A DNA stretch of 33,469 nt, taken from assembly GCA_937951685.1 (NCBI GenBank), contig CALFBG010000242.1, forward strand, positions 1 through 33,469, written 5' to 3'. Below the pieces are notes generated by a model that did no database searches, was not told where the DNA came from, and saw only the letters and a list, made by a program, of their open reading frames with translations. This stretch comes from an uncultured Saprospiraceae bacterium. GTDB lineage: Bacteria > Bacteroidota > Bacteroidia > Chitinophagales > Saprospiraceae. The number at the start of each line of letters is the position of its first letter. Within the stretch, counting starts at the first letter, position 1. Both the position numbers and the translations under genes were made by a program. Positions 1 to 7,373 of the stretch are shown here, piece by piece.

Positions 1-120
1 ACTGCTGGTGCGTACAACTTTTCCTTTCCTACTGACCAACTCACCGCAGGCGTATACAACTGCGTGATAGAAGTCAACGGAAAAGTCACAACGACGCGCA
101 TTGTAAAAATCAAAGACTAA
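1..120 (+). CDS. C-terminal fragment of a T9SS-sorted secreted protein (partial)
   Basis: Frame 1 is open from the first base to the TAA at 118-120, giving a 39-residue C-terminus; the gene starts outside the window. The tail has the form GVYNCVIEVNGK followed by TTTRIVKIKD. This is the pattern of type IX secretion type A sorting domains in Bacteroidota: G-x-Y, a beta hairpin of alternating hydrophobic residues, and a final short strand ending in K. Such domains direct export across the outer membrane and are then removed or anchored. The function of the missing N-terminal part cannot be told. The fragment is too short for the original ORF length cut-off but is supported by its composition and by its match to the tail of the protein at 16067..16864. 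Confidence 0.75.
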   Translation, partial: TAGAYNFSFPTDQLTAGVYNCVIEVNGKVTTTRIVKIKD

Positions 121-126
121 TCGATA

Positions 127-292
127 TAAGTACTAAGACAAAATTACTTTGCCATTAAATTGTGTTAGATTTTGATCAGTATTGAGGCACGAAAACCGCC
201 CTAAGCCTTTGCTTAGGAAGGCTTTGAGTAACGAAAAGACTGGTCAAAAGATGATGCAAGTTAATAAGTGATTTAATTTGTCTTAGTACTTA
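127..292. repeat. MITE-like palindromic element, copy 1
   Basis: The ends are near-perfect inverted repeats: TAAGTACTAAGACAAAATTA at 127-146 and its reverse complement at 274-292 with one A missing. The interior is also imperfectly self-complementary (for example GATTTTGATCAGT near 172 against ACTGGTCAAAAGATG near 239), so the whole 166 bp could fold into one long hairpin. The right half (202-293) matches the reverse complement of about 27801-27892 at 77 of 92 ungapped positions by eye. No transposase or clear target-site duplication is visible. A MITE or large REP-like element is the simplest reading. Confidence 0.6.
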
Positions 293-333
293 AGTCGCTT
301 TTGAGATAAAACGATTAGTATTTATTACAATGA

Positions 334-414
334 TAGCTTTGTAAGCAAATCGAAAAACTTTGTATCTCTGCTCAATATAGTCCTATTCTACTCGCGTAGA
401 TTAGGACTTTTTTT
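334..414 (+). ncRNA. Candidate short transcript (-7 box plus terminator)
   Basis: A Bacteroidota-type -7 box TAGCTTTG lies at 334-341, within TGATAGCTTTGTAAGC, which is nearly identical to the -7 region of the transglycosylase gene at 22640. A strong intrinsic terminator follows at 379-414. A transcript starting near 348 would be about 65 nt, with no ORF. No -33 TTG is found at the right distance, so the promoter is half supported. The alternative is that 379-414 simply ends read-through from the gene finishing at 120. Confidence 0.25.
379..414 (+). terminator. Rho-independent terminator, + strand
   Basis: AGTCCTA (379-385) pairs with TAGGACT (402-408). An inner CTAC/GTAG stem continues it around a TCGC loop, and seven T residues follow (408-414). 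The T-run exists only for the + strand. It ends transcription from the gene finishing at 120, or a short RNA starting near 348. Confidence 0.8.
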
Positions 415-511
415 ATGGAAGTTTAAGGAATAAACGTAATTGACCACTAGCGTAAAATGCCTCAACTTAGCATCAGCAATTATTTAAAAAAATAAAGAAA
501 CAATAGATAGG

Positions 512-544
512 GGAAGCGATTGAAAATCAATTATCAATGCTTCC
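512..544. other. Stem-loop downstream of the parC terminator
   Basis: GGAAGC (512-517) pairs with GCTTCC (539-544) and ATTGA (519-523) with TCAAT (534-538). No T-run follows on either strand. It is the most distal of three successive hairpins beyond parC. Confidence 0.4.
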
Positions 545-573
545 AAAAAAAAAGCCCTTAATCAAATAAGGGC
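545..573 (-). terminator. Intrinsic terminator of parC
   Basis: GCCCTTA (554-560) and TAAGGGC (567-573) form a 7-bp perfect stem with a 6-nt loop. The nine A residues at 545-553 become a T9 tract on the minus strand. It lies about 95 bp downstream of the parC stop codon. Confidence 0.8.
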
Positions 574-602
574 ATTAAGAATGTTTAGTTTTTTAGACCT
601 TC

Positions 603-639
603 GCCTCTCACTTACGCTGTTGTAAGTAAGAGGCTTTTT
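603..639 (+). terminator. Stem-loop with T5 on the + strand, near the parC stop
   Basis: GCCTCTCACTTAC (603-615) pairs with GTAAGTAAGAGGC (622-634) with one mismatch in 13 and a 6-nt loop. TTTTT follows at 635-639 on the + strand. It would stop + strand transcription running towards parC. On the minus strand it is a 3'-UTR hairpin of parC without a T-run. Confidence 0.55.
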
Positions 640-667
640 AGTTGCTTTAACAAAAAGATTTAGCCGA

Positions 668-3286
668 TTAAAAGATTTTGGTCTGTCCACCTGGTTTCAC
701 ATCAAGATCGATACTATCTCCTGCTTTCAGCTTCGTCTTCGCATTTTCGTCTTCAATCTCTTTAATGCCCGTCAGGCGTTGATCACTCAACTTATTCCCC
801 AATGCTTTCCAACCTTTTACATCAATAAATTCTGACAAGTTAATTTCTCCGTCCATTTTTTGGGACTTCACTTTCATGGTATAAGCAACTTTAGCGTCGT
901 CTTTGATCGTCGCAAACATCAACTTAGAACTTCTATGTTCCGTGATATAACTATACCGTTGATTATTTTTCTGCGTTTCGATATTGAAGCGTTTTACCAT
1001 CGTCCACCCTTTATTACCATCATAATACATTGCACTCACCACGAGCTTCGGGTCAAACTTACCGAGATAAAGTAGTTCTTTCGGATCGAATTTTTTCATT
1101 AAATCGTAATCAAGTACTTCGTAGCTTCCATCTTTATATAAGGCAAAAAGATCGTCTCCCGTATCAAACTCACCTAAGTAACGTCCACGCTCCGAGGTAT
1201 TTAATCGGCAACTTACCTCATCCAACCACACTTTTTGCGCCCCTAAAGTCGACTTACCCGCTTCTTTTTGAGTAATTTTCCGAACGGGATATTTCGTCAA
1301 AACGTTTCCTTGCGTACCTCGACCTTTAATCGCGATTTCGTCAAAATCAAAATCAAAAACCTTCTTCTTCGCGCTACACCCTTGCGAGAGTTGTACCGTT
1401 ACGATTTCAGATTCGCCGTTAGGATTAGCCGTAAGGTAATGGACTTTAGACTTTGGATTTCCTTTTGTCAAATGATACTCTTTGTCTCTCGTGACCGCCA
1501 TAACATTAAATCGCTTCGCGAAGGAGCGCCCTGTTTTGCTATCAACATAGATTAAATTGTAAGTTGTACGGTCGTCTCCTTTTTTCCAAACGGCTACGTG
1601 TAGGATATTTTTTCCCATAAAAACCTTATCCGAAATTCTAGAGACCTGACAAACCCCATCCGCGCGAATTACAATAATATCATCGATATCAGAACACTCA
1701 CAAACGTACTCGTCTTTTTTCATTCCGTATCCAATAAAACCATCTTTACGATTGACGTAAAGCTTCGAATTATTAGCGACTACCTCCGTAGCTTTGATTG
1801 TATCAAAAGTTGTAATTTTCGTTTTGCGTTCTCTCCCTTTTCCATACTTCACTAATAATCGCTCGAAATAAGCAACGGAAAATTCCGTCAAGTGAGCTAA
1901 ATCATGCTTCACTTGTTTTAGTTCTGCTTCAATCTTTTCGATTAATTCGTCTGCTTTGAAAGAATTATATTTTGAAATTCGCTTAATCCGAATTTCGGTC
2001 AATCTAGTAATATCATCTTGAGTAATATCTCGCAGTAATTTAATCCGTTTATCTCCCCGTTTAGCTTTCTCCCCGGGAGTAACGACGTATTTCTTCAGCG
2101 CTTCATCAATGGTAGAAATTACCGCTTCCCAAGTTTCACACTCTTCAATCTCTCGGTATATTCTATTTTGGATAAATATTTTCTCTAGACTTGAAAAGTG
2201 CCATTTTTCCTCTAGTTCACTCTTTTTAATTTCTAGCTCTTGCCTCAATAAATCTTTGGTATTCTCCGTACTTAAGCGCAAGATTTCATTGACGTCCATA
2301 AAGCAAGGCTTATCATCAATAATGACACAAGCATTCGGAGAAATGGAAACTTCACAATTCGTAAAAGCCATTAGCGCATCAATAGTCACGTCTGGCGAAA
2401 CCCCAGGTGCTAGATCAACCAAAATTTCTACCTCTTTCGCGGTATTATCTATAACTTTTTTAATTTTGATTTTACCTTTATCGTTCGCTTTGACAATACT
2501 CTCAATCAGATTATTAGTCGTAACCCCGTAAGGCAGTTCTCTGATTACAAGGGTTCCCTTGTTTAACTGTTCCACCTTCGCTCTCACCTTTACGCGACCG
2601 CCACGTTTTCCCCCGTTGTATTCACTGACATCAATAAAGCCCGCCGTCAAGAAATCCGGATAAATCTTTACATTTTTACCTTGTAGGATTTTAATGGAAG
2701 CTTTGATTAACTCTACGAAGTTGTGTGGTAAAATTTTGGTAGACAAGCCGACTGCAATTCCTTCTACCCCTTGCGAAAGCAACAACGGAAATTTCATCGG
2801 AAGATTAACCGGTTCATTTTTCCGACCATCATAAGAAATCTGCCATTCGGTGGTTTGACCATTAAAAGCAACATCTAAGGCAAACTTAGTCAATCGTGCC
2901 TCAATATATCTAGCTGCGGCTGCTCGATCCCCCGTACGATAATCCCCCCAGTTTCCTTGACAATCAATCAGTAAATCTTTTTGTCCTAGATTGACAAGTG
3001 CGTCGCCAATGGCAGCATCTCCGTGAGGGTGATATTGCATGGTTTGTCCAATCACGTTGGCTACTTTGTGAAATCGACCATCATCCATTTCCTTTAATGC
3101 GTGCAAAATTCGGCGTTGCACGGGCTTCAAGCCATCACCAATATAAGGGACGGCACGTTCAAGAATAACGTAGGAAGCATAATCTAAGAAATAATCTTTA
3201 TACATTCCCGATAAGGTAATCATCCCCTCTTCGGTGTGTGTAGAAGAAATGGGCGGCTCCTGTTGCTCTATTTTTTTATTTGCCAT
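668..3286 (-). CDS. parC: DNA topoisomerase IV subunit A
   Basis: This is the 872-residue breakage-reunion subunit of a type IIA topoisomerase, which decatenates daughter chromosomes together with ParE. The N-terminal winged-helix region carries GLKPVQRRILHALKEM (about 52-67) and YHPHGDAAIGDALV (85-98). The catalytic tyrosine is Tyr127 in RAAAARYIEAR. A coiled-coil region lies around 430-480, and from about 500 the repeated blades of the C-terminal beta-pinwheel begin. I see no canonical GyrA box QRRGGKG, only KGRGTQG near 655, which favours ParC over GyrA. The ATG at 3284-3286 gives the expected MANKK start. parE is not adjacent: upstream are 830 non-coding bases. Gene identity is secure; the choice of ParC over a second GyrA-like subunit is by length and the missing box. 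Confidence 0.93.
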   Translation of the reverse strand: MANKKIEQQEPPISSTHTEEGMITLSGMYKDYFLDYASYVILERAVPYIGDGLKPVQRRILHALKEMDDGRFHKVANVIGQTMQYHPHGDAAIGDALVNLGQKDLLIDCQGNWGDYRTGDRAAAARYIEARLTKFALDVAFNGQTTEWQISYDGRKNEPVNLPMKFPLLLSQGVEGIAVGLSTKILPHNFVELIKASIKILQGKNVKIYPDFLTAGFIDVSEYNGGKRGGRVKVRAKVEQLNKGTLVIRELPYGVTTNNLIESIVKANDKGKIKIKKVIDNTAKEVEILVDLAPGVSPDVTIDALMAFTNCEVSISPNACVIIDDKPCFMDVNEILRLSTENTKDLLRQELEIKKSELEEKWHFSSLEKIFIQNRIYREIEECETWEAVISTIDEALKKYVVTPGEKAKRGDKRIKLLRDITQDDITRLTEIRIKRISKYNSFKADELIEKIEAELKQVKHDLAHLTEFSVAYFERLLVKYGKGRERKTKITTFDTIKATEVVANNSKLYVNRKDGFIGYGMKKDEYVCECSDIDDIIVIRADGVCQVSRISDKVFMGKNILHVAVWKKGDDRTTYNLIYVDSKTGRSFAKRFNVMAVTRDKEYHLTKGNPKSKVHYLTANPNGESEIVTVQLSQGCSAKKKVFDFDFDEIAIKGRGTQGNVLTKYPVRKITQKEAGKSTLGAQKVWLDEVSCRLNTSERGRYLGEFDTGDDLFALYKDGSYEVLDYDLMKKFDPKELLYLGKFDPKLVVSAMYYDGNKGWTMVKRFNIETQKNNQRYSYITEHRSSKLMFATIKDDAKVAYTMKVKSQKMDGEINLSEFIDVKGWKALGNKLSDQRLTGIKEIEDENAKTKLKAGDSIDLDVKPGGQTKIF

Positions 3287-3476
3287 ATTTTGAAATTCTA
3301 TCGCGAGGATTTAAAAGCAGGTTTAAATAATATGAAATAAACCCAGCTCTGAGATCGTTAGCGTACTGAATAGTTTAAAAACAACTTTTCTTGAGTTGAC
3401 CCCACAAAAAAACGAAACTTAAATTTCGTGTTCAAGTCTTAAGTAATCAAATTATCAAAATCGTTCATAATAATCA

Positions 3477-3484
3477 CAAATATA
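3477..3484 (-). promoter_or_regulatory. Candidate parC promoter -7 box
   Basis: On the minus strand it reads TATATTTG followed by TG, matching the Bacteroidota -7 consensus TAnnTTTG. The same TATATTTGTG occurs upstream of the SulP gene at 31358-31365. No -33 TTG is found 17-23 nt further upstream. It implies a leader of about 180 nt. Confidence 0.4.
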
Positions 3485-3936
3485 ATTTTTTTCATTCGAA
3501 ATGTAAATTATTTGCGTATTAAATGTCATTAATTCAGGACTATTCAAGTTATTCTCGTTCGCTTAAATAATTCCCTGCGGAAGCAATTACGTCAACTACC
3601 TTGCTTTTCTTGTGTTAAAATCTGGTTAAGCGACAAGATTATTTCCCCAAAATCCATTTTTATTCTTACATTGAAGTAATGAGACAAGTATAACCAGTCC
3701 ATTTAATCAGTAGTGAGTCGGAAGTCAATCCGATAAATCTCCTCATAGAAAATGCCAATTTTAATATACTTGCTACCGAGGCTTCTATTACATGTATTTC
3801 ATAGAAATAGTCTACGGTCAGCATTACATCCAATTTGGATAATCCTTAAAAACTAAAGCAAAAATGAATTTCCAAAATTAAGTTGAGCCACTGGTAAATT
3901 CAAAGCTGCTTTAAACGAAAATTAATAATCAAACGA

Positions 3937-3979
3937 GGAAGTTACCCTACAATCTTTCTGTAGCGGTAGAACTACTTCC
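3937..3979. other. Stem-loop upstream of the sigma-factor promoter
   Basis: GGAAGT (3937-3942), TACC (3943-3946) and CTACA (3947-3951) pair with TGTAG (3959-3963), GGTA (3965-3968) and ACTTCC (3974-3979). The loop is 7 nt, with a 1-nt and a 5-nt bulge on the right arm. It ends 35 bp before the -7 box at 4014, a position suited to a regulator site. Confidence 0.35.
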
Positions 3980-4013
3980 GTGCGAAGCAGCAATTCTTAC
4001 TCCTAGCGCGTTT

Positions 4014-4021
4014 TACCTTTG
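4014..4021 (+). promoter_or_regulatory. Candidate -7 box of the sigma-factor operon
   Basis: TACCTTTG matches TAnnTTTG and lies 96 bp before the chosen ATG at 4117. No TTG is at the usual -33 spacing; TTC occurs at 3994-3996. This could mean that the operon uses another sigma factor, or an activator. Confidence 0.35.
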
Positions 4022-4116
4022 ATTATTTGTTATAGAGACGAAAACGAAAGAGAATTCCCCTTTTGTTAAGTTGTAATTTCCGGTTTTTAGGGCTAACTTT
4101 ATTAAATTGTTCACCG

Positions 4117-4680
4117 ATGGAAATTGCTTTGCAATTGCAACACGAAGAAAAAGATTTTATCTCCGCCTGTATTAATAAAGAACGATGGGCACAAAAAAAG
4201 CTATATGAAGATCACTATAGCAAGATGATGGGGGTATGTCTTCGCTATTCTAACAATCGGGAAGATGCACTAGATATTCTTCACGAAAGCTTTATTAAAG
4301 TTTTTAGAAATTTGGAAAAATATCAAACTGGAACTTCTCTTTCTGCTTGGATTCGGCGGATCATGGTGAATACTTCCATTGATTTTTATCGTAAAAGTAT
4401 TCGTAAACGTACTGAGGATTTAGATACTGCTTATCACCTCAGCACCAACGATGCCGATGCCGTCAGCCAATGCACAGAAAAAGAAATCTTAAGTGCGGTA
4501 CAAACGCTTTCACCAGCTTACCGTGCCGTTTTCAACCTATACATAATTGAAGGATATTCACACAGAGAGATCGCGGAACAACTCGGCATTACCGAAAGTA
4601 CTTCTCGATCTAATTTAGTTAAAGCAAGATTAAAATTAAAGGCAATACTTTCGAGTAAGTTTATTGGGTATGGAAAATAA
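4117..4680 (+). CDS. ECF-type RNA polymerase sigma factor
   Basis: This 187-residue sigma-70 family protein has only regions 2 and 4, as in extracytoplasmic-function sigma factors. Region 2 spans about residues 25-93, with YEDHYSKMMGVCLRYSNN, the D-A-x-D-x-x-H-E-S-F helix and WIRRIMVNTSIDFYRK. Region 4 spans about 122-176, with LSPAYRAVFNLYIIEGYSHR and the helix-turn-helix EIAEQLGITESTSRSNL. I chose the ATG at 4117; the longer frame starts at a TTG at 4063 and adds 18 residues not expected in the family. The stop overlaps the next gene by 11 bp, so the two are translationally coupled, and the partner is probably its regulator. The regulon is unknown. Confidence 0.9.
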   Translation: MEIALQLQHEEKDFISACINKERWAQKKLYEDHYSKMMGVCLRYSNNREDALDILHESFIKVFRNLEKYQTGTSLSAWIRRIMVNTSIDFYRKSIRKRTEDLDTAYHLSTNDADAVSQCTEKEILSAVQTLSPAYRAVFNLYIIEGYSHREIAEQLGITESTSRSNLVKARLKLKAILSSKFIGYGK

Positions 4681-6298
4681 GCATTTTGATAAAAAGATAA
4701 GAGAAAAGTTGCAAGACTTGGAGGGGGATTTTTTCCCTAGTGATTGGAGTGCCTTCGAGCAGCGCCTCGACCTGGATAATAATCCCGCTACCGAACCAGA
4801 ACTTGAAGATCTCTATTTTGACGGCGTTGTCCACGATAAGCTCAACGACATGGAGGTTCCTTACCAAGAATCTCACTGGCAATTAATGAGTCAAAAGCTA
4901 GACGATGCATTTTCTTGGCGTAGAAAAATCTACAAGTATAAAGTGATTGAGTTAGCCTTGATGAGCTTGGTCATCTTTACTTTTGTGCAATTTATGACCA
5001 ATCACGAGCAAAAAGTTCGTCCCACTGAGCATAAAAATAATCCAACCAGCGTTGAAACACCAAGGGTTCAACTTGTACCTGCTACGACCGAAACAGCCGG
5101 AACAATCGCCGCTACAACTAGTGATACCGGTTCCGCAAAAGAAAGCCAACAACTCGTAAAGCAAAAAAAAGTAGCCACTCAAAAAACAGAAAATTTCAGT
5201 ATCATACCTCAGGCTTCCGCTATTGCTTCTACGCCAACCGTAGTAGCCAATACAAAGCTTACAACGATTGTTCCGCTCACAGACTTTAAGCAATTGGCTG
5301 AATTACCCTTGGTAATAAATAAGGTGTTAAAACCAATAGCGGTTGCACCTCAAGTGCAAAAAAACAGTTCTCCCCAACAACAATATTTTTCTTCGACTAC
5401 TGCTCCATTGGAAACGCGCTCTTCAGATTTAGAGAAAAAACCTTCTACTTCAGGAGTGCCGACAACTAGTTTTTCAACTGCTCGGGATAAATTTTCGCAA
5501 GCTATTCTTCCGCTTGATGAGCAGGTCTTACTACCACTCGCTGCTGATGAAGAGCAAATGCAAGAAAAAAACTTAGCGTATACTTTGCCTAGCTTGAAAC
5601 AAACTGGCTTGCGTTTCGGGATGTTTAGTACCATGGATTATAATTACGTACTAACTCCTTACGATGTTTTATTTGAAAACGAAGCGGGGATTCGTACCGC
5701 GATTGGCTATAGTGCTGGTTTTAGTTTAGGTTTTCGTTTTACGAGGTTTGAGTTAGAAACAGGAGCTTCTTTTGCCGTTAATAAATACACCCAAAATCTT
5801 AGTGAGATTGTTGGTAGTGGTAATGGTTTAGAATACTTACTCATTGATGAGTTAAAAGATATCGAACTAAACGTACTTAAAGTTCCTTTGAATCTGCGTT
5901 ATACTTTTGCAAAATTTGGCAAATGGCATACTTATGTACTTTCTGGCGTTTCTTTAAATATGGCCATTCAAGCCAACTATGATCGCCAGCAAACCTTCTT
6001 AACGAAAGCTTCTGCACGAGGCTTCAATAACTTTAAAGCTAGCTTAGACGAACCTTTAGCTTTAGATAATAAAAAATATCCTGACGGTTTGTTGGAAGGT
6101 GGCAACTTTATGGAGAATAGTTACTTTACGACGAATATTGGTTTGGGGATTGAGCGGATTCTTTCGCCCCGCTGGAGCCTATTTTTCCAACCTTCTTACC
6201 ACCATTTTATTCAGATCTCGGAAGAACGATTAGGGCCTAACAAAGATCGTATCAATACTTTTTCTATTTCTGCCGGCGCAAAAGTAAATTTGAAATAA
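4670..6298 (+). CDS. Predicted anti-sigma-like protein with inner-membrane helix and C-terminal outer-membrane barrel
   Basis: This 542-residue protein begins at the ATG at 4670, inside the end of the sigma gene. Residues 6-34 and 50-78 are two copies of one motif, F-D-x(4)-[ED]-K-L-x-D-[LM]-E, then W at position 21 and [RK]-L-D at the end. A hydrophobic helix covers about 92-109, with basic residues before it. Residues 110-300 are a low-complexity Thr/Ser/Gln-rich stretch. From about 310 to the end there are alternating strands such as FGMFSTMDYNYVL, AGFSLGFRFTRFELETG, LRYTFAKFGKWHTYVLSGVS and a final FSISAGAKVNLK, typical of OmpX/PorT-like barrels. The likely order is cytosolic sigma-binding part, inner-membrane helix, periplasmic spacer, outer-membrane barrel. 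Sigma inhibition is inferred from position and layout only. Confidence 0.75.
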   Translation: MENKHFDKKIREKLQDLEGDFFPSDWSAFEQRLDLDNNPATEPELEDLYFDGVVHDKLNDMEVPYQESHWQLMSQKLDDAFSWRRKIYKYKVIELALMSLVIFTFVQFMTNHEQKVRPTEHKNNPTSVETPRVQLVPATTETAGTIAATTSDTGSAKESQQLVKQKKVATQKTENFSIIPQASAIASTPTVVANTKLTTIVPLTDFKQLAELPLVINKVLKPIAVAPQVQKNSSPQQQYFSSTTAPLETRSSDLEKKPSTSGVPTTSFSTARDKFSQAILPLDEQVLLPLAADEEQMQEKNLAYTLPSLKQTGLRFGMFSTMDYNYVLTPYDVLFENEAGIRTAIGYSAGFSLGFRFTRFELETGASFAVNKYTQNLSEIVGSGNGLEYLLIDELKDIELNVLKVPLNLRYTFAKFGKWHTYVLSGVSLNMAIQANYDRQQTFLTKASARGFNNFKASLDEPLALDNKKYPDGLLEGGNFMENSYFTTNIGLGIERILSPRWSLFFQPSYHHFIQISEERLGPNKDRINTFSISAGAKVNLK

Positions 6299-6336
6299 TT
6301 GATAAGTTGAGTTTTTCTGATTTTAAAAATTAGTGC

Positions 6337-6376
6337 AAAAAAGCCTTGAATGTTGATTCGTTCAAGGCTTTTTTTT
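6337..6376. terminator. Bidirectional intrinsic terminator
   Basis: AAAAAAGCCTTGAA (6337-6350) and TTCAAGGCTTTTTT (6361-6374) form a perfect 14-bp stem with a 10-nt loop. T-runs occur on both strands. It separates the convergent barrel gene (ends 6298) and the hydrolase gene (stop at 6375). Confidence 0.9.
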
Positions 6377-7193
6377 ACGGCTGCTGTGAAAGTAAATACT
6401 TATTCAAACTGGCGTAGAGAAAATGATGTCCGCCTTCTAATAGCTGAAATTCAATATGTTTAGCGCCTTTAGATAAACTCGTTCCCAAATGAGCAGGGAT
6501 AATTTTATCTTTCTTACCGAAAAACAACTTTACGGGGAGTTCTCGCGCGATCAATTTACGTTTCAACTGTGGTAACGGCACTAAGTGAAAATAGTCGAGT
6601 GAAGTCCAAATTCCAAAAGCACGGTCTCGACGAGCAGGCGTAGATAATTCTGATTGCAAAAACTTCGGGACAAAACCTGTGACGAGTTTCCAGCGATACA
6701 ATCGCTTCGCAAAATTGATGAGCCAGTCTGGCTGTTCTACCCAATGATATAATTTTTTCCGTAAAAAACGAGGTACTTTCATCATGCGGTCTACCCAGCG
6801 ATTTTCCAAACCATCCGGTGCGATCAACCACAAAGCCTGGAGACGGCTATCAAAATGATCGACCATCATTAAGGCTAGTCTTCCCCCTAAACTATAGCCC
6901 ATTAACGCAAAAGAATCTTGCTTTTCGTTTGCTAAGATTAATTCAATAATTGCTTGGATATCTTTCGGTGCAAAGCTTTCGGATCGCCAGATGGTTTCGC
7001 CATGAAAAGGCAAATCTAAGGCAATAATAGTATAGCGTTCAGATAAGGCTTCCGACAAAGTCAAAAAAGCAATCGCATTTTCGGCGTACCCGTGCAAGGC
7101 AAGCAAAAGTTGTTTTCCTTTCCCAAACTTAAGGAAGTGTAGCTTTGATCCTTGGTAATCTAAATTTCCTTTAATATATCCGCGCTGAGACAA
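6375..7193 (-). CDS. Alpha/beta-hydrolase fold protein
   Basis: A 272-residue alpha/beta hydrolase, probably a cytosolic esterase or related enzyme; the substrate is unknown. The oxyanion-hole HG lies at 34-35 (LALHGYAEN). The nucleophile is Ser101 in GYSLGGRLALM, the likely acid is Asp229 in FFGKKDKIIP, and the base is His256 or His257 in EGGHHFLY. There is no signal peptide. The start is unusual. An in-frame TGA lies two codons upstream and the first in-frame methionine is inside the catalytic motif, so translation probably starts at the TTG at 7191-7193. A nearby ATG at 7198-7200 is in another frame and stops after nine codons. Either a TTG start or an upstream sequencing indel in the A8 run could explain this. 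The gene is monocistronic between a terminator and a divergent lipoprotein gene. Confidence 0.85.
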   Translation of the reverse strand: MSQRGYIKGNLDYQGSKLHFLKFGKGKQLLLALHGYAENAIAFLTLSEALSERYTIIALDLPFHGETIWRSESFAPKDIQAIIELILANEKQDSFALMGYSLGGRLALMMVDHFDSRLQALWLIAPDGLENRWVDRMMKVPRFLRKKLYHWVEQPDWLINFAKRLYRWKLVTGFVPKFLQSELSTPARRDRAFGIWTSLDYFHLVPLPQLKRKLIARELPVKLFFGKKDKIIPAHLGTSLSKGAKHIEFQLLEGGHHFLYASLNKYLLSQQP

Positions 7194-7294
7194 ATTTCAT
7201 TTTTTTTCCGAACAAACAATAAAGCCCTACGTTTTGCTAAAGAACTTATGGTAATTACTACTTTTATGAAAGTACAACCAAACTCGTTCCTCAA

Positions 7295-7320
7295 GTAAAG
7301 ACAAAGCGTAAAGACAAAGC
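7295..7320. repeat. Perfect 13-bp tandem duplication
   Basis: GTAAAGACAAAGC occurs twice in a row at 7295-7307 and 7308-7320, 54 bp before the DUF547 gene. It could be a simple slippage duplication or a paired binding site. Confidence 0.6.
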
Positions 7321-7373
7321 CAGATTCAATTGGCGCTGATAGTTACTCAAATTAATCAACAAAATTAAACCTT

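Larger units (their letters stand above)
3287..4116. other. 830-bp gene-free divergent region between parC and the sigma factor
   Basis: No convincing ORF lies here on either strand. What can be seen: a -7 box for parC at 3477-3484 (minus); a pair of 8-bp inverted sequences TCGCTTAA (3559-3566) and TTAAGCGA (3626-3633); a good stem-loop at 3937-3979; and a -7 box for the sigma operon at 4014-4021. The remainder is AT-rich without recognisable features. Confidence 0.6.

Noticed and set aside
860..2531. Several open frames on the + strand inside parC (up to 140 codons).
   Set aside because: They are antisense shadows of a clear conserved gene and show no recognisable protein features.
934..3286. 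Alanine (Ala91) in ParC at the position of E. coli GyrA Ser83, a quinolone-resistance site.
   Set aside because: Probably the normal residue in this lineage; without an alignment it cannot be called a resistance change.
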